The translations under genes were made by a program, and so were the position numbers. The notes under the pieces are model-generated. The model saw only the letters and a list, made by a program, of their open reading frames with translations, ran no database searches and had not been told where the DNA came from. Below, piece after piece: positions 1 to 9,305 of a stretch of DNA of 64,000 nt; positions within the stretch are counted from its first letter, which is position 1; each line of letters starts with the position of its first letter. This stretch comes from Aquimarina latercula DSM 2041 (lineage in GTDB: Bacteria; Bacteroidota; Bacteroidia; Flavobacteriales; Flavobacteriaceae), in the NCBI RefSeq assembly GCF_000430645.1, contig NZ_AUMK01000003.1:760796-824795 (forward strand), in the 5' to 3' direction.

Positions 1-207
1 TCTCCTATTGCCACTTTATTCTACGAAACTTATAATAATAAAGAAGAGCTAATCCAAAAGTTTGAAAAGGATAAAGAAGCTATCCAATGTATTGTAAGTG
101 ATGATTTTTCAGAAGAAAGTATTGATTTTGGCACTACTCAACACCCTTCTCTGTCAGATTATGCAGATAACATTGATGTTATTGAATTTTTAACAAAAAT
201 TCAATAA
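1..207 (+). CDS. Acyl-CoA reductase, C-terminal end (partial)
   Basis: This open frame enters from the left edge and stops with TAA at 205-207, giving 68 residues. The tail has a short acidic stretch, then FGTTQHPSLSDYADNIDV and EFLTKI. From memory this matches the end of the Bacteroidota acyl-CoA reductase (LuxC-like) family, which often sits just upstream of serC. Only the last part is visible, so catalytic residues cannot be checked. The call rests on the tail motif and on synteny. Confidence 0.6.
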   Translation, partial: SPIATLFYETYNNKEELIQKFEKDKEAIQCIVSDDFSEESIDFGTTQHPSLSDYADNIDVIEFLTKIQ

Positions 208-248
208 ATATTTTATCATATTGATAATGATTTTGTTTTAGATTATTA

Positions 249-268
249 GCACCTTTGTGGTGTTTTTT
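249..268 (+). terminator. Weak candidate terminator before serC
   Basis: A short hairpin (CACC, loop TTTGT, GGTG) is followed by TTTTTT. It lies 42 bases after the stop of the acyl-CoA reductase fragment. The stem is only 4 to 5 bp, so it may be weak or fortuitous. Confidence 0.3.
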
Positions 269-332
269 CTTACTGGTTTAAGGAGCCAGAAAACAATAAG
301 AAAAGTAAATAATAAAAACAATAAAATCACTG

Positions 333-1397
333 ATGAAAAAGCACAACTTTAGCGCAGGACCTTGTATTTTACCACAAGAAGTATTCAAAGAAGCATCCCA
401 GGCTGTATTAGACTTTAACGACTCTGGGTTATCCATTTTGGAGATTTCACATCGTAGCAAAGATTTTGTAGATGTAATGGAAGAAGCCCGTAGTTTGGCT
501 TTAGAATTATTAGGATTAGAAGGTAAAGGTTATAAAGTACTTTTTCTTCAAGGTGGAGCGAGTACACAATTCTTAATGGCTGCTTATAATTTATTACAAA
601 CTAAAGCAGGATATATCAATACAGGTAGCTGGAGCGATAAAGCCATTAAAGAAGCCAAGATTTTTGGTGAAGTTATTGAAGTTGCTTCCTCTAAAGATGC
701 TAACTATAATTATATCCCTAAAGGGTACAAAGTACCAGAAGGTTTGGATTATTTACATTGCACAAGTAACAATACCATATTTGGTACACAAATTAAAGAC
801 TTTCCAACTACCGATGCACCACTTATATGCGATATGAGTAGTGATATTTTCTCAAGACAATTGGATTTTTCTAAGTTTAGTCTAATTTATGCTGGAGCTC
901 AAAAAAACATGGGGCCTGCAGGAACGACGTTGGTTGTTATTAAAGAAGATATTCTTGGCAAAATAGAAAGACAAATCCCATCAATGTTAGACTACAGTGT
1001 ACATATTAGTAAAAGCAGTATGTTTAATACACCTCCTGTTTTCCCTGTATATACATCTATGCTTACACTTAGATGGCTAAAAAAACTTGGTGGAATAGCT
1101 GCCATTGAAGAAGAAAACGAGAAAAAAGCAAAACTTATCTATTCCGAAATAGAGCTAAATCCTCTTTTTAAAGGATTTGCAGAAAAAGAAGATAGATCTA
1201 CAATGAATGCAACCTTTTCTTTAGTTGATGAAGACCTAAAAGAAACCTTTGATGCAATGTGGAAAGAAGCAGGTATCAATGGTGTTAATGGACATAGAAG
1301 TGTTGGAGGATATAGAGCAAGTATGTACAATGCTATGAGTATAGAAAGTGTTGCTGCACTTGTAGACGTAATGAGTGATTTAGAAAGAAAAGCATAA
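333..1397 (+). CDS. serC: Phosphoserine aminotransferase
   Basis: A 354-residue class V PLP aminotransferase that converts 3-phosphohydroxypyruvate and glutamate to phosphoserine and 2-oxoglutarate, step two of serine synthesis (also used in pyridoxal phosphate synthesis). It starts MKKHNFSAGPCILP, the usual SerC opening. The PLP-binding lysine is K191 in YAGAQKNMGPAG, and phosphate-binding residues lie in the LQGGASTQF segment near residue 72. The length is normal for the family. serA follows 71 bp downstream on the same strand, so the two serine steps are probably co-transcribed up to the strong terminator at 2451. Confidence 0.95.
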   Translation: MKKHNFSAGPCILPQEVFKEASQAVLDFNDSGLSILEISHRSKDFVDVMEEARSLALELLGLEGKGYKVLFLQGGASTQFLMAAYNLLQTKAGYINTGSWSDKAIKEAKIFGEVIEVASSKDANYNYIPKGYKVPEGLDYLHCTSNNTIFGTQIKDFPTTDAPLICDMSSDIFSRQLDFSKFSLIYAGAQKNMGPAGTTLVVIKEDILGKIERQIPSMLDYSVHISKSSMFNTPPVFPVYTSMLTLRWLKKLGGIAAIEEENEKKAKLIYSEIELNPLFKGFAEKEDRSTMNATFSLVDEDLKETFDAMWKEAGINGVNGHRSVGGYRASMYNAMSIESVAALVDVMSDLERKA

Positions 1398-1468
1398 CCA
1401 ACTTACAACAAACCGAAGCTTACTATTCTGGAATAAGAACAAAAAAAATTAAAAATCAAACCTTTAAA

Positions 1469-2419
1469 ATGAAAGTATTAGCAAACGATGGAGTATCACA
1501 AAGTGGTATAGATGCCCTAGAAAAAGCTGGATTCGAAGTGCAAACCACCACTGTGGCACAAGATCAATTAGTAAATTATATAAACGATAATGAAATCAAT
1601 GTACTACTGGTACGAAGTGCTACCAAAGTACGAACTGATATCATTGACAATTGTAGCTCCTTAAAAATCATTGGTCGTGGTGGTGTTGGTATGGATAATA
1701 TTGATGTTACTTATGCTAGAGAAAAAGGACTGCATGTAATTAATACGCCTGCCGCTTCTTCTGGTTCTGTTGCCGAATTAGTATTTGCTCATTTATATGG
1801 GAGTGTACGTTTCTTACATGATGCGAATAGAAATATGCCGTTAGAAGGAGATAGCAAATTTAAAAACCTTAAAAAAGCATATGCTGGTGGTACAGAATTA
1901 AGAGGAAAGACACTTGGTGTAATTGGTATTGGTCGTATTGGACAAGCTACGGCAAAAATAGCAATCGGAGTTGGTATGAATGTAGTAGCATTTGACCCCT
2001 TTATTGAAGAAGTAGATATTCCGGTTGAATTTTTTGATGGACAATCCTTAAACTTCAAAATAAAAACTGTTTCAAAAGAAGAAGTTTTGAAACAAGCAGA
2101 TTTCTTTACATTACACGTTCCAGCACAGAAAGAATATGTGATTGGTAAAACTGAAATAGACCAAATGAAAAATGGTGCTGGATTAATCAATGCAGCCCGT
2201 GGTGGTGTTATTGATGAAGTAGCATTAGTAGAAGCGCTAGAAAGTGGTAAACTAAGCTTTGCTGGTCTAGATGTTTTCGAAAACGAACCAAATCCTGCTA
2301 TAAAAGTATTAATGAATAACAAGATCTCGCTAACACCTCACATTGGTGCAGCAACAGGAGAAGCGCAAGATAGAATTGGACAAGAGCTTGCCGATCAAAT
2401 TATATCTATACTTAAATAA
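1469..2419 (+). CDS. serA: D-3-phosphoglycerate dehydrogenase (short form)
   Basis: A 316-residue D-2-hydroxyacid dehydrogenase that oxidises 3-phosphoglycerate to 3-phosphohydroxypyruvate with NAD. The Rossmann motif GVIGIGRIGQA is at residues 150-160. The Arg/Glu/His catalytic set is seen as R244 (NAARGG), the ENEP motif near 271-274 and H291 (TPHIGAATGEA). It lacks the C-terminal ACT or ASB domains of longer SerA enzymes, so serine feedback through ACT is not expected. Its place directly after serC supports the serine role rather than another hydroxyacid substrate. Confidence 0.92.
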   Translation: MKVLANDGVSQSGIDALEKAGFEVQTTTVAQDQLVNYINDNEINVLLVRSATKVRTDIIDNCSSLKIIGRGGVGMDNIDVTYAREKGLHVINTPAASSGSVAELVFAHLYGSVRFLHDANRNMPLEGDSKFKNLKKAYAGGTELRGKTLGVIGIGRIGQATAKIAIGVGMNVVAFDPFIEEVDIPVEFFDGQSLNFKIKTVSKEEVLKQADFFTLHVPAQKEYVIGKTEIDQMKNGAGLINAARGGVIDEVALVEALESGKLSFAGLDVFENEPNPAIKVLMNNKISLTPHIGAATGEAQDRIGQELADQIISILK

Positions 2420-2450
2420 GAATAGAAAATCTTAAGAGATCATCAAAAAT

Positions 2451-2490
2451 AAAACACCTTTTACGAAAATTCGTAAAAGGTGTTTTTTAT
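2451..2490 (+). terminator. Strong hairpin terminator after serA
   Basis: A perfect 17-bp inverted repeat (left arm 2451-2467, right arm 2470-2486, two bases between) is followed by T-rich sequence. It begins 31 bases after the serA stop. The A-run on the left arm means it could also work on the other strand. Confidence 0.85.
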
Positions 2491-2611
2491 TTACCTTATA
2501 TCGATAAAATTATCATTTCATCTGGTTTTATTATAAAATAAGGGGAATAAATTCTATAATCTTACCTATAAAAAATGTAAATTTAGATCACATAATAAAA
2601 AAATATAAATC

Positions 2612-3250
2612 ATGTCTGGAATTTTAGATCTTTTAAATAGCCCAATGGGGCAACAAATCATTAGCGGAGTAAGTAGTCAAACAGGACAATCCGCAGATAA
2701 AACAGGAAATTTACTAAGTATGGCTATGCCAGTGCTTATGGGAGCAATGCAAAAAAATGCTTCTACTCCTGAAGGAGCTTCGGGATTATTAGGAGCGTTA
2801 TCCGGAAAACATTCTGGTGGTGGAATCTTAGATAATCTTGGTGGTTTGTTCGAAGGTGGAGTTGAAGACAATGTTACTAATGATGGAGCTGGAATTCTTG
2901 GACATATTTTAGGAGGTAAACAACCAGCTGTAGAAAATGCATTAAGTCAAAAATCTGGAATGGATGCTGGCTCAGTAAGTCAAATACTTAAAGTAGCTGC
3001 ACCTATTCTAATGGGAGTTTTAGGTAAGCAAGCTTCTCAAAGTAACGTATCTGATGCCAATGGATTATCTAGTATGTTAGGTGGAATGCTTGGAGGTGGT
3101 CAAGGATCTAAACAACAATCTCTTATCGAATCATTTCTAGATGCTGATGGTGACGGAAGTATTCTAGATGATGTTGCAGGTATGGTTCTAGGAGGCGGTC
3201 AGAAAAAAGGCGGTATTGGAGGGTTACTTGGTGGACTTTTCGGAAAATAA
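2612..3250 (+). CDS. DUF937-type Gly-rich protein
   Basis: A 212-residue protein beginning MSGILDLLNSPMGQQII, rich in Gly, Leu and Met, with two similar halves: each has a PVLMGAM or PILMGVL helix after a short N-terminal stretch. A D-rich loop (DADGDGSILDD) near residues 176-186 resembles a calcium-binding loop, and the tail is Gly-rich (GGIGGLLGGLFGK). This matches the DUF937 family as remembered; its biochemical role is unknown. No signal peptide is evident. It stands alone between two terminators, so it is probably a single-gene unit. Confidence 0.75.
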   Translation: MSGILDLLNSPMGQQIISGVSSQTGQSADKTGNLLSMAMPVLMGAMQKNASTPEGASGLLGALSGKHSGGGILDNLGGLFEGGVEDNVTNDGAGILGHILGGKQPAVENALSQKSGMDAGSVSQILKVAAPILMGVLGKQASQSNVSDANGLSSMLGGMLGGGQGSKQQSLIESFLDADGDGSILDDVAGMVLGGGQKKGGIGGLLGGLFGK

Positions 3251-3278
3251 AATCAAAAAAAGTTTTAATAATTTTTAA

Positions 3279-3310
3279 AGAGTCTTGATATAAACGTCAA
3301 GGCTCTTTTT
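3279..3310 (+). terminator. Terminator after the DUF937 gene
   Basis: The stem AGAGTCTTGA (3279-3288) pairs with TCAAGGCTCT (3297-3306), with one G-T pair and an 8-base loop, followed by T residues. It lies 28 bases after the stop codon. Confidence 0.8.
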
Positions 3311-3400
3311 CTATATCGATACACATGATTATATTTCTACAAAACATTACAAAACGTTAAAAATCAAAAAATATTGATCGACTTTTTGTATTTTAAACGT

Positions 3401-3826
3401 ATGGTAACGAAACAGGTTTTTTTTATACTTACTCTAGTATTAATCATTTACAGTTGCGGAACAACTAAAGATCGAAAACTAGACACAACATCTACTGCCA
3501 ATACTTCAGATACATTAAGAATTGCTAATGATGATTTAGAGTACGAAATCATTATCATAGAACCTGGATTTAATAACTGGTTAGTAACACAAAGACCCAG
3601 AGGATATTACAATCAACAGTTTTTAGAAATAAGAAATCGTCAATATGTTATAGAATACAATCAAAGAGTAGTTCAACCACAACGTTTTGATCCTAATTTA
3701 TATATTCAACAAATTAACTATGATCAGCACACTGATTATGGATACGAAGTAAATTATCTACTATATAATTATTTCTTATTTTTTGAAAAACAATACAACC
3801 AGCGTTTTTTCGTAAGCAGAGGATAA
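3401..3826 (+). CDS. Small lipoprotein of unknown function (DUF6146-like)
   Basis: Starting at the ATG at 3401 gives 141 residues with a lipoprotein signal: MVTKQVFFILTLVLI followed by the lipobox IYSC. An upstream TTG at 3374 would add nine residues that do not suit a signal peptide. The mature part is rich in Tyr, Asn and Gln, with a conserved-looking core (FNNWLVTQRPRGYYNQQF, EIRNRQYVIEYNQRV). From memory it resembles DUF6146, a Bacteroidota family of unknown role. It should be tethered to the outer or inner membrane on the periplasmic side. Confidence 0.65.
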   Translation: MVTKQVFFILTLVLIIYSCGTTKDRKLDTTSTANTSDTLRIANDDLEYEIIIIEPGFNNWLVTQRPRGYYNQQFLEIRNRQYVIEYNQRVVQPQRFDPNLYIQQINYDQHTDYGYEVNYLLYNYFLFFEKQYNQRFFVSRG

Positions 3827-3830
3827 AGAT

Positions 3831-3861
3831 TTTGACGAGGGAAGTTTATATTGTATTTTTG
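3831..3861 (+). promoter_or_regulatory. Bacteroidota-type promoter, TTTG-N19-TATTTTTG
   Basis: TTTG at 3831-3834 and TATTTTTG at 3854-3861 are separated by 19 bases, matching the Bacteroidota housekeeping consensus (-33 TTTG, -7 TAnnTTTG). The next ATG is at 3866, so the expected transcript start falls on or next to the start codon and the message may be leaderless. Confidence 0.5.
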
Positions 3862-3865
3862 TTCA

Positions 3866-4387
3866 ATGCAAAAATTCAAAGATCGTTGGGAAATCCAAGC
3901 TAATTGGCAACTTATTTTTCCTCTATTAGGACTTACAGGTTTATTGATTTCTTCTTTTTTACTAAGCAAAAGACTTATATCCGGAATTTTTAAATTATCA
4001 GAAGATCACGAAGCGTATATTCTTGCTTTATCCTTAATCTCTTTGTTTCTTTTTATTCCCTTATTAGGACTTACTTTAAAAATCTTTAGTGCATTAGAAA
4101 AAAAATGGGAAATTAACTATCGATGGGAAATGATAGCTATATTTATTGTTTTTGCAATTACAGGATCTACGGCTGCAAGAGTTTCTGACCCATTACTAAC
4201 TCTAATTGGATTGAGCAAAGAAACTACGAGTGGCTGGATCTATTGGCCTCTTAGAATATTTTTGATATTCCCTATATACCAAGTTATACTATTAATTGTA
4301 GGATGGTTATTCGGCCAATTTAAGTTTTTCTGGTGGTTCGAGAAAAAAATGCTCCGTAGAATGGGCTTCGCTAAATTTCTTGATTAA
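3866..4387 (+). CDS. Integral membrane protein (DUF6787-like)
   Basis: From the ATG at 3866 the product is 173 residues. It begins MQKFKDRWEIQANWQLIF and has four predicted membrane segments: about residues 14-34, 50-70, 90-108 and 127-150. It ends with a basic, aromatic tail (GQFKFFWWFEKKMLRRMG). The WEIQANWQL opening and FAITGSTAARVSDPLL segment are what I recall of DUF6787 in Bacteroidota. The function is unknown. A TTG five codons upstream is an alternative start but lies inside the promoter. Confidence 0.6.
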   Translation: MQKFKDRWEIQANWQLIFPLLGLTGLLISSFLLSKRLISGIFKLSEDHEAYILALSLISLFLFIPLLGLTLKIFSALEKKWEINYRWEMIAIFIVFAITGSTAARVSDPLLTLIGLSKETTSGWIYWPLRIFLIFPIYQVILLIVGWLFGQFKFFWWFEKKMLRRMGFAKFLD

Positions 4388-4432
4388 AAATGTTTTAAAA
4401 GACTTATTAGATAAAGTAAGTAGCAATGCTTA

Positions 4433-4747
4433 CTATTGAACTATCTCTACCTCAATTGTTTTACCGTCTTTATCAAAAACTTCTTCCTTATTAATTACAA
4501 ATGTATATAACCACATAATGGTAAAAGATGGAATAATATCAGTACCTGGTATAATCTCTTCTATAAATGTTATTACAGATGCTATTTTTCCTTTTTTTCC
4601 AGGATACATATCCAACATTTTTTTTGCAGCATATGGAGCCCAAATGATATCTAAAAAAGGGCCGACAACTGGAATAACCATCGAAGCCATACCAATCAAA
4701 TCATAAACAATGCCTTTCTTTAGTAATTTATATTTGTTTTTTTTCAT
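4433..4747 (-). CDS. Small membrane protein of unknown function
   Basis: A 104-residue protein with a basic start (MKKNKYKLLKKG) and two hydrophobic stretches: about 14-36 (LIGMASMVIPVVGPFLDIIW) and 62-87. The second ends near the motif IIPGTDIIPSFTIMW. The tail is charged and probably cytoplasmic. Similar small proteins occur in Flavobacteriia, but I know no assigned function. It is convergent with the preceding membrane protein gene and lies 47 bp downstream of folE on the same strand, so the two may share a transcript. Confidence 0.55.
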   Translation of the reverse strand: MKKNKYKLLKKGIVYDLIGMASMVIPVVGPFLDIIWAPYAAKKMLDMYPGKKGKIASVITFIEEIIPGTDIIPSFTIMWLYTFVINKEEVFDKDGKTIEVEIVQ

Positions 4748-4794
4748 AAGTTTCTATTTACTAAAGATATAACAAAAAAAATGCCAAAAAATTG

Positions 4795-5391
4795 TTATGC
4801 CAAATCTGCAGTTATCAATCTTAAAAACTCGGTTCTTGTTTCTATTTTCTCAAATTGACCTCTAAATCCAGAAGTAGTGGTTACAGAGTTCTGTTTTTGC
4901 ACACCACGCATCATCATACACATATGCGAAGCTTCTATTACAACAGCAACACCTTGCGGTTTAAGTGTTTTATTGATGCACTCTAAAATATCATGAGTTA
5001 ATCGCTCTTGTACTTGAAGACGTCTTGCAAAAACATCTACAATTCTAGGCAATTTACTTAACCCAACTATATGCCCATTAGGAATATATGCTATATGGGC
5101 TTTCCCAAAAAATGGAAGCATATGATGCTCGCATAGAGAATACAACTCAATATCCTTTACAATTACCATATCGTCATAATCTTCTTTAAACATGGCACTT
5201 TTTAATATCTCTTCGGGATCCTGATGATACCCTTGAGTCAAAAACTGCATGGCTTTCGCCGCTCTCTCTGGAGTCTTAACAATCCCTTCTCTACTTACAT
5301 CTTCTCCTAAATCCGTAATAATCGACTTAAACTTATCTTTTACATCATCAGTAACCTTGATATTATATTCTTCAAATTTATTGTATGGCAT
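4795..5391 (-). CDS. folE: GTP cyclohydrolase I
   Basis: A 198-residue enzyme that converts GTP to 7,8-dihydroneopterin triphosphate, the first step of folate or tetrahydrobiopterin synthesis. The zinc ligands C87 and H90 lie in [15 protein letters not shown], and the third is C158 in [10 protein letters not shown]. The [17 protein letters not shown] segment (110-126) is characteristic. The length is normal. msrA lies 16 bp upstream on the same strand, so msrA-folE is likely one transcript. Confidence 0.95.
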   Translation of the reverse strand: MPYNKFEEYNIKVTDDVKDKFKSIITDLGEDVSREGIVKTPERAAKAMQFLTQGYHQDPEEILKSAMFKEDYDDMVIVKDIELYSLCEHHMLPFFGKAHIAYIPNGHIVGLSKLPRIVDVFARRLQVQERLTHDILECINKTLKPQGVAVVIEASHMCMMMRGVQKQNSVTTTSGFRGQFEKIETRTEFLRLITADLA

Positions 5392-5407
5392 TATACGTAT
5401 ATTAATT

Positions 5408-5959
5408 CTAAATTTCCTTTTTCAACTTACTCTTAAAAGTATGCTGCAATTTACTTAGTTTTGGGTTAATCACAAACTGACAGTATCCTTGTTTACTATT
5501 TTGGTTATAATAATCTTGATGATAATCCTCCGCATTATAAAAAGGCCCTAATGCTGTTACTTCTGTTACAATTGGACTATCAAAAACACCTTCCATTTGT
5601 AGCTTATCAATCATTGAATGAGCCATTTTTTTTTGATTTTCATTTTCATAAAATATAGCGCTTCTATATTGAGTACCTCTGTCCGCTCCTTGCCTATTTA
5701 AAGTAGTAGGGTCATGAGTCGCAAAAAAGATTTCTAATAACTCTCTATAGTTAATAATATTTGCATCGTACACTATCTTTATTGCTTCAGCATGCCCAGT
5801 TCTTCCTGTTGTTATTTCTCTATATGCAGGGTTTTTTATAGAACCTCCGGTATATCCAGAAATCACTTGAAATACTCCTTGTAACCTTTGAAAAACTGCT
5901 TCTGTACACCAAAAACATCCTCCAGCGAAAACTGCGCTATCTAAGTTATTATTTCCCAT
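5408..5959 (-). CDS. msrA: Peptide-methionine (S)-S-oxide reductase
   Basis: A 183-residue MsrA that reduces methionine-S-sulfoxide in damaged proteins. The catalytic motif GGCFWCTEA has the nucleophile C15 and also C18. The SGYTGG and YHQDYY segments typical of the family follow, the latter near residue 150. There is no signal peptide, so it is cytoplasmic. No MsrB is fused or adjacent. Confidence 0.93.
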   Translation of the reverse strand: MGNNNLDSAVFAGGCFWCTEAVFQRLQGVFQVISGYTGGSIKNPAYREITTGRTGHAEAIKIVYDANIINYRELLEIFFATHDPTTLNRQGADRGTQYRSAIFYENENQKKMAHSMIDKLQMEGVFDSPIVTEVTALGPFYNAEDYHQDYYNQNSKQGYCQFVINPKLSKLQHTFKSKLKKEI

Positions 5960-6106
5960 AATATTGTTAAAAAGTAAATATTGTTTAACGAATGTACATA
6001 TATAGTAAACAGCCCTAATGCTTTTTAACTTTTCATTAGTACGCCATTCAGATGTAAATCCTAGTTTTGCAGTTGAGTCGAAAAAGTAAGGATTTTTTTA
6101 CAAAAC

Positions 6107-8539
6107 ATGAATAGAAAATTACGCCCTATCCTTAGTGTGCTATTTATACTGCATACTATTCTTTTATTTGGTCAAGAAAAAAAACAAATTACGGCACACA
6201 GAATATCTACCTCACCTAAAATTGATGGTATTCTAGATGATCAGGTATGGTTAGATATTAGTCCATCTGGTAATTTTAATATGTGGCAACCTGGTAATGA
6301 TGGGACTATACCAGAAAGTCTTAGAACAGAAGTAAAAATGGCATATGACGATAAAGCGGTATATTTCGCTGCTTATCTTTATGATGATCAACCTGATAAA
6401 ATACTACGCCAATTTAGTCAAAGGGATAATGTTTTTGCTCAAGCAGATTTCTTTAATATATCCATGAACACATACAATGATGGAATTAACGAAACACGTT
6501 TTTTTATTACTAGTGCCGGAACAATAGGAGATGCCAGAGCTGATCAATTCAATGAAGATTTTAGTTATAATGTAGTATTTGACGCAAAAATATCTTTTGA
6601 TGAGAAAGGATGGTATGCTGAATTTAAAATTCCATATAATGCTTTACGTTTTCCCGAAATACCAGTTCAAGATTGGAGTATTAACTTTTTTAGACGGTTA
6701 CAGAACAGGAACGAAACACATTCTTGGAATTTTGTAGATAACGAAGTAGGACAACGCACACAATATAACGGGCTTGTAAAAGGCGTTAAAGATATAAACC
6801 CACCTGTTAGACTTACTTTTTTTCCATTTGTTCAAGGTTTAGCAACTACATCCGACGGAGAAACAGAAACAGATTTTAGTGCAGGACTAGATGTTAAATA
6901 TGGATTAAGTGATAGCTTTACTTTAGATGCCACTCTAATTCCAGATTTTGGGCAAGCTGCATTTGATGAAGTTAGACTTAACCTAGGACCTTTTGAACAA
7001 ACTTTTGGAGAAAATAGACAATTTTTCACGGAAGGAACGGAACTTTTTAATAAAGGGCGTATTTTCTTTTCTAGACGTGTAGGTAATGGTCCTACAGGTT
7101 CGGTATCCGATGAAGATCTATTAGAAAATGAAATAGCAGAAGATGCTCCTACTAAGGTAAACCTGTTAAATGCACTCAAAATATCGGGAAGAACTAAAGG
7201 AAATTTAGGGATTGGTTTTTTTAATGCAATTACCGAAAAAACCGAAATACGTATCACCGATACTATTACAGGAAATCAAAGAAAAAAAGTAGTTGAACCT
7301 TTAGCCAACTATAATATTTTTGTATTAGATCAACAATTTAATAACAACTCTTCTATTTCATTAATTAATACTAATGTTACCCGAAACGGAAGTGATTTTA
7401 GAGATGCCAACGTTACTGGTTTGGTATGGAACTTAGCTAACAAAGCCAATTCTTATCGATTAACTGGGCGCTCTATAGTAAGTCAAGTAAATCTTCCTGG
7501 TGACAATATTGGTGGTTTTAGATCAGAACTTGATTTTGATCGTATTAAAGGGAAATGGAGATATGGATTTGGACACGATCTAGCTAATACCACTTTTGAT
7601 ATAAATGATTTAGGAGTAAATTTTAGAAATAATTTCAATAGCTTCCGAGTTAGTACTTCTTACCAGATTTTCGAACCTACTAAACTATTTAATAACTACA
7701 GAATTAATCTTTTTGCTAGACATCGTAGATTATATGACCCTAGTGTTCAAACTTCCAATTCCCTTGGTGTCGATTGGTTTTTTGTTACTAGAGAACGTTT
7801 TGCTTTTGGAGGTTTTACTATTTATGATTCTGATACTGATGATTACTTCGAACCTAGAGTAGATGGCAGATTTGTAACATTCAGTGAAAACCTTGGTGTA
7901 AATCTATGGGTATCTTCAGATTATCGTAAAAAGTTTGCTTATGATATTCGACTATTTCATCGTAATTGGTTTGAAGATGATCAACAAACCTACAGCATGA
8001 ACCTTTCTCCTAGATATCGGTTCTCCGATAAACTTTTAGTTATTTGGACTACGGATTACTCTGTTAGAAAACGTAATTTTGGATATATCGATAATGATGA
8101 TACTGATGTTTTCTTAGGACAACGAGATATTACTACAGTAGAGAATTCTCTTAGTGCTAGCTATAATTTTGACCCATATAAAGCAATTAATCTTCGTTTC
8201 AGAAATTTCTGGAGTACAGCTGATTATTCTGAAAATATTTTTTACACACTTAATGATGATGGTTCACGAACTCAAACAGACTATGACACTACAGAAAATG
8301 ATCCTAATACAAATTTTAATATCTGGAATTTAGATTTAAGTTTTAGTTGGAGATTTGCTCCAGGAAGCGAAGCTACACTGCTCTATCGTAATCAAATATT
8401 TAACCAAGATGAATTATCAACGATTAATTATACGGATAGTTTAGATAATCTTTTTGGTCAACCCATAAAACATACCTTATCATTAAGAGTCGTTTATTTT
8501 CTAGATATAAATAATTTAAAAGGTTCTTTTAAAGGATAA
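6107..8539 (+). CDS. DUF5916 / CBM9-like outer-membrane protein
   Basis: An 810-residue exported protein with a signal peptide (MNRKLRPILSVLFILHTILLFGQ). Residues about 30-230 look like a carbohydrate-binding family 9 type beta-sandwich (KIDGILDDQVW, KMAYDDKAVYFAAYLYD, RFFITSAG). The remainder is rich in alternating beta-strand and aromatic residues, as in an outer-membrane barrel, and ends in aromatic-containing strands (SLRVVYFLDINNLKGSFKG). This two-part design is typical of the DUF5916 family of Bacteroidota. The substrate is unknown. It is a single gene with a divergent msrA upstream. Confidence 0.75.
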   Translation: MNRKLRPILSVLFILHTILLFGQEKKQITAHRISTSPKIDGILDDQVWLDISPSGNFNMWQPGNDGTIPESLRTEVKMAYDDKAVYFAAYLYDDQPDKILRQFSQRDNVFAQADFFNISMNTYNDGINETRFFITSAGTIGDARADQFNEDFSYNVVFDAKISFDEKGWYAEFKIPYNALRFPEIPVQDWSINFFRRLQNRNETHSWNFVDNEVGQRTQYNGLVKGVKDINPPVRLTFFPFVQGLATTSDGETETDFSAGLDVKYGLSDSFTLDATLIPDFGQAAFDEVRLNLGPFEQTFGENRQFFTEGTELFNKGRIFFSRRVGNGPTGSVSDEDLLENEIAEDAPTKVNLLNALKISGRTKGNLGIGFFNAITEKTEIRITDTITGNQRKKVVEPLANYNIFVLDQQFNNNSSISLINTNVTRNGSDFRDANVTGLVWNLANKANSYRLTGRSIVSQVNLPGDNIGGFRSELDFDRIKGKWRYGFGHDLANTTFDINDLGVNFRNNFNSFRVSTSYQIFEPTKLFNNYRINLFARHRRLYDPSVQTSNSLGVDWFFVTRERFAFGGFTIYDSDTDDYFEPRVDGRFVTFSENLGVNLWVSSDYRKKFAYDIRLFHRNWFEDDQQTYSMNLSPRYRFSDKLLVIWTTDYSVRKRNFGYIDNDDTDVFLGQRDITTVENSLSASYNFDPYKAINLRFRNFWSTADYSENIFYTLNDDGSRTQTDYDTTENDPNTNFNIWNLDLSFSWRFAPGSEATLLYRNQIFNQDELSTINYTDSLDNLFGQPIKHTLSLRVVYFLDINNLKGSFKG

Positions 8540-8593
8540 TCTTGGCGAATTTTAGGATATTAGTTACTTTCACAATCTCTAGAGATATAATTG

Positions 8594-9262
8594 ATGATAA
8601 AAGCTAATAATATTCATAAACACTATGGCGATTTACATGTCTTAAAAGGTGTTGATTTACATATAAAAGAAGGAGAAATTGTTTCTATTGTAGGTGCTTC
8701 TGGTGCAGGAAAAACTACATTGCTACAAATTTTAGGAACTTTAGATAGAGCATCAAAAGAAAAAGGAAGTGATTTATCAATTAACAATAACATCATAAAT
8801 TTCCTTTCGGAGAAGCAACTTTCTAAATTTAGAAATGAACAATTAGGATTTATTTTCCAGTTCCATCAACTGCTACCCGAATTTACCGCTTTAGAAAATG
8901 TATGCATTCCAGCTTTTATTAAAAAAGTACCAAAAGCGGATGCAGAAAAAAGAGCTAAAGAATTACTTGGTTTTTTAGGATTAGAACATCGAGCTGATCA
9001 TAAGCCCAATGAGCTTTCCGGAGGAGAACAACAAAGAGTTGCTGTTGCCAGATCTTTGATTAATAATCCTAAAGTAATTTTTGCAGATGAACCTTCAGGT
9101 AATTTAGATAGTGAGTCTGCCGAAAATTTACATAAATTATTCTTCAAACTTAGAGATGAGTATGGACAAACTTTTGTTATCGTTACCCATAATGAAGAGT
9201 TAGCAAATATGGCAGATCGTAAACTAGTTATGGTAGATGGTAAAATTGTAGACAAGTCATAG
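8594..9262 (+). CDS. ABC transporter ATP-binding protein, LolD family
   Basis: A 222-residue ATPase. Walker A is GASGAGKTT near residue 36, the Q-loop is [17 protein letters not shown], the ABC signature [15 protein letters not shown] is near 140, Walker B is [12 protein letters not shown], and the switch histidine is in VTHN. The [16 protein letters not shown] stretch and GNLD are typical of the LolD/MacB class, which drives lipoprotein release or export. The ATG at 8594 is preferred over the TTG one codon upstream. No permease gene is adjacent, so the LolCE partner must be elsewhere. Confidence 0.85.
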   Translation: MIKANNIHKHYGDLHVLKGVDLHIKEGEIVSIVGASGAGKTTLLQILGTLDRASKEKGSDLSINNNIINFLSEKQLSKFRNEQLGFIFQFHQLLPEFTALENVCIPAFIKKVPKADAEKRAKELLGFLGLEHRADHKPNELSGGEQQRVAVARSLINNPKVIFADEPSGNLDSESAENLHKLFFKLRDEYGQTFVIVTHNEELANMADRKLVMVDGKIVDKS

Positions 9263-9305
9263 ATCATTGAACACTTTTTAGAATTTCCGCACAGAACTAA
9301 ATCCA

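Noticed and set aside
1789..2322. 177-residue open frame antisense to serA
   Set aside because: It lies wholly inside a well-supported gene and has low-complexity Ser/Pro/Phe-rich composition typical of an antisense shadow.
6832..7257. 141-residue frame antisense to the DUF5916 gene
   Set aside because: Shadow of a strong gene with Ser/Pro-rich composition and no family resemblance.
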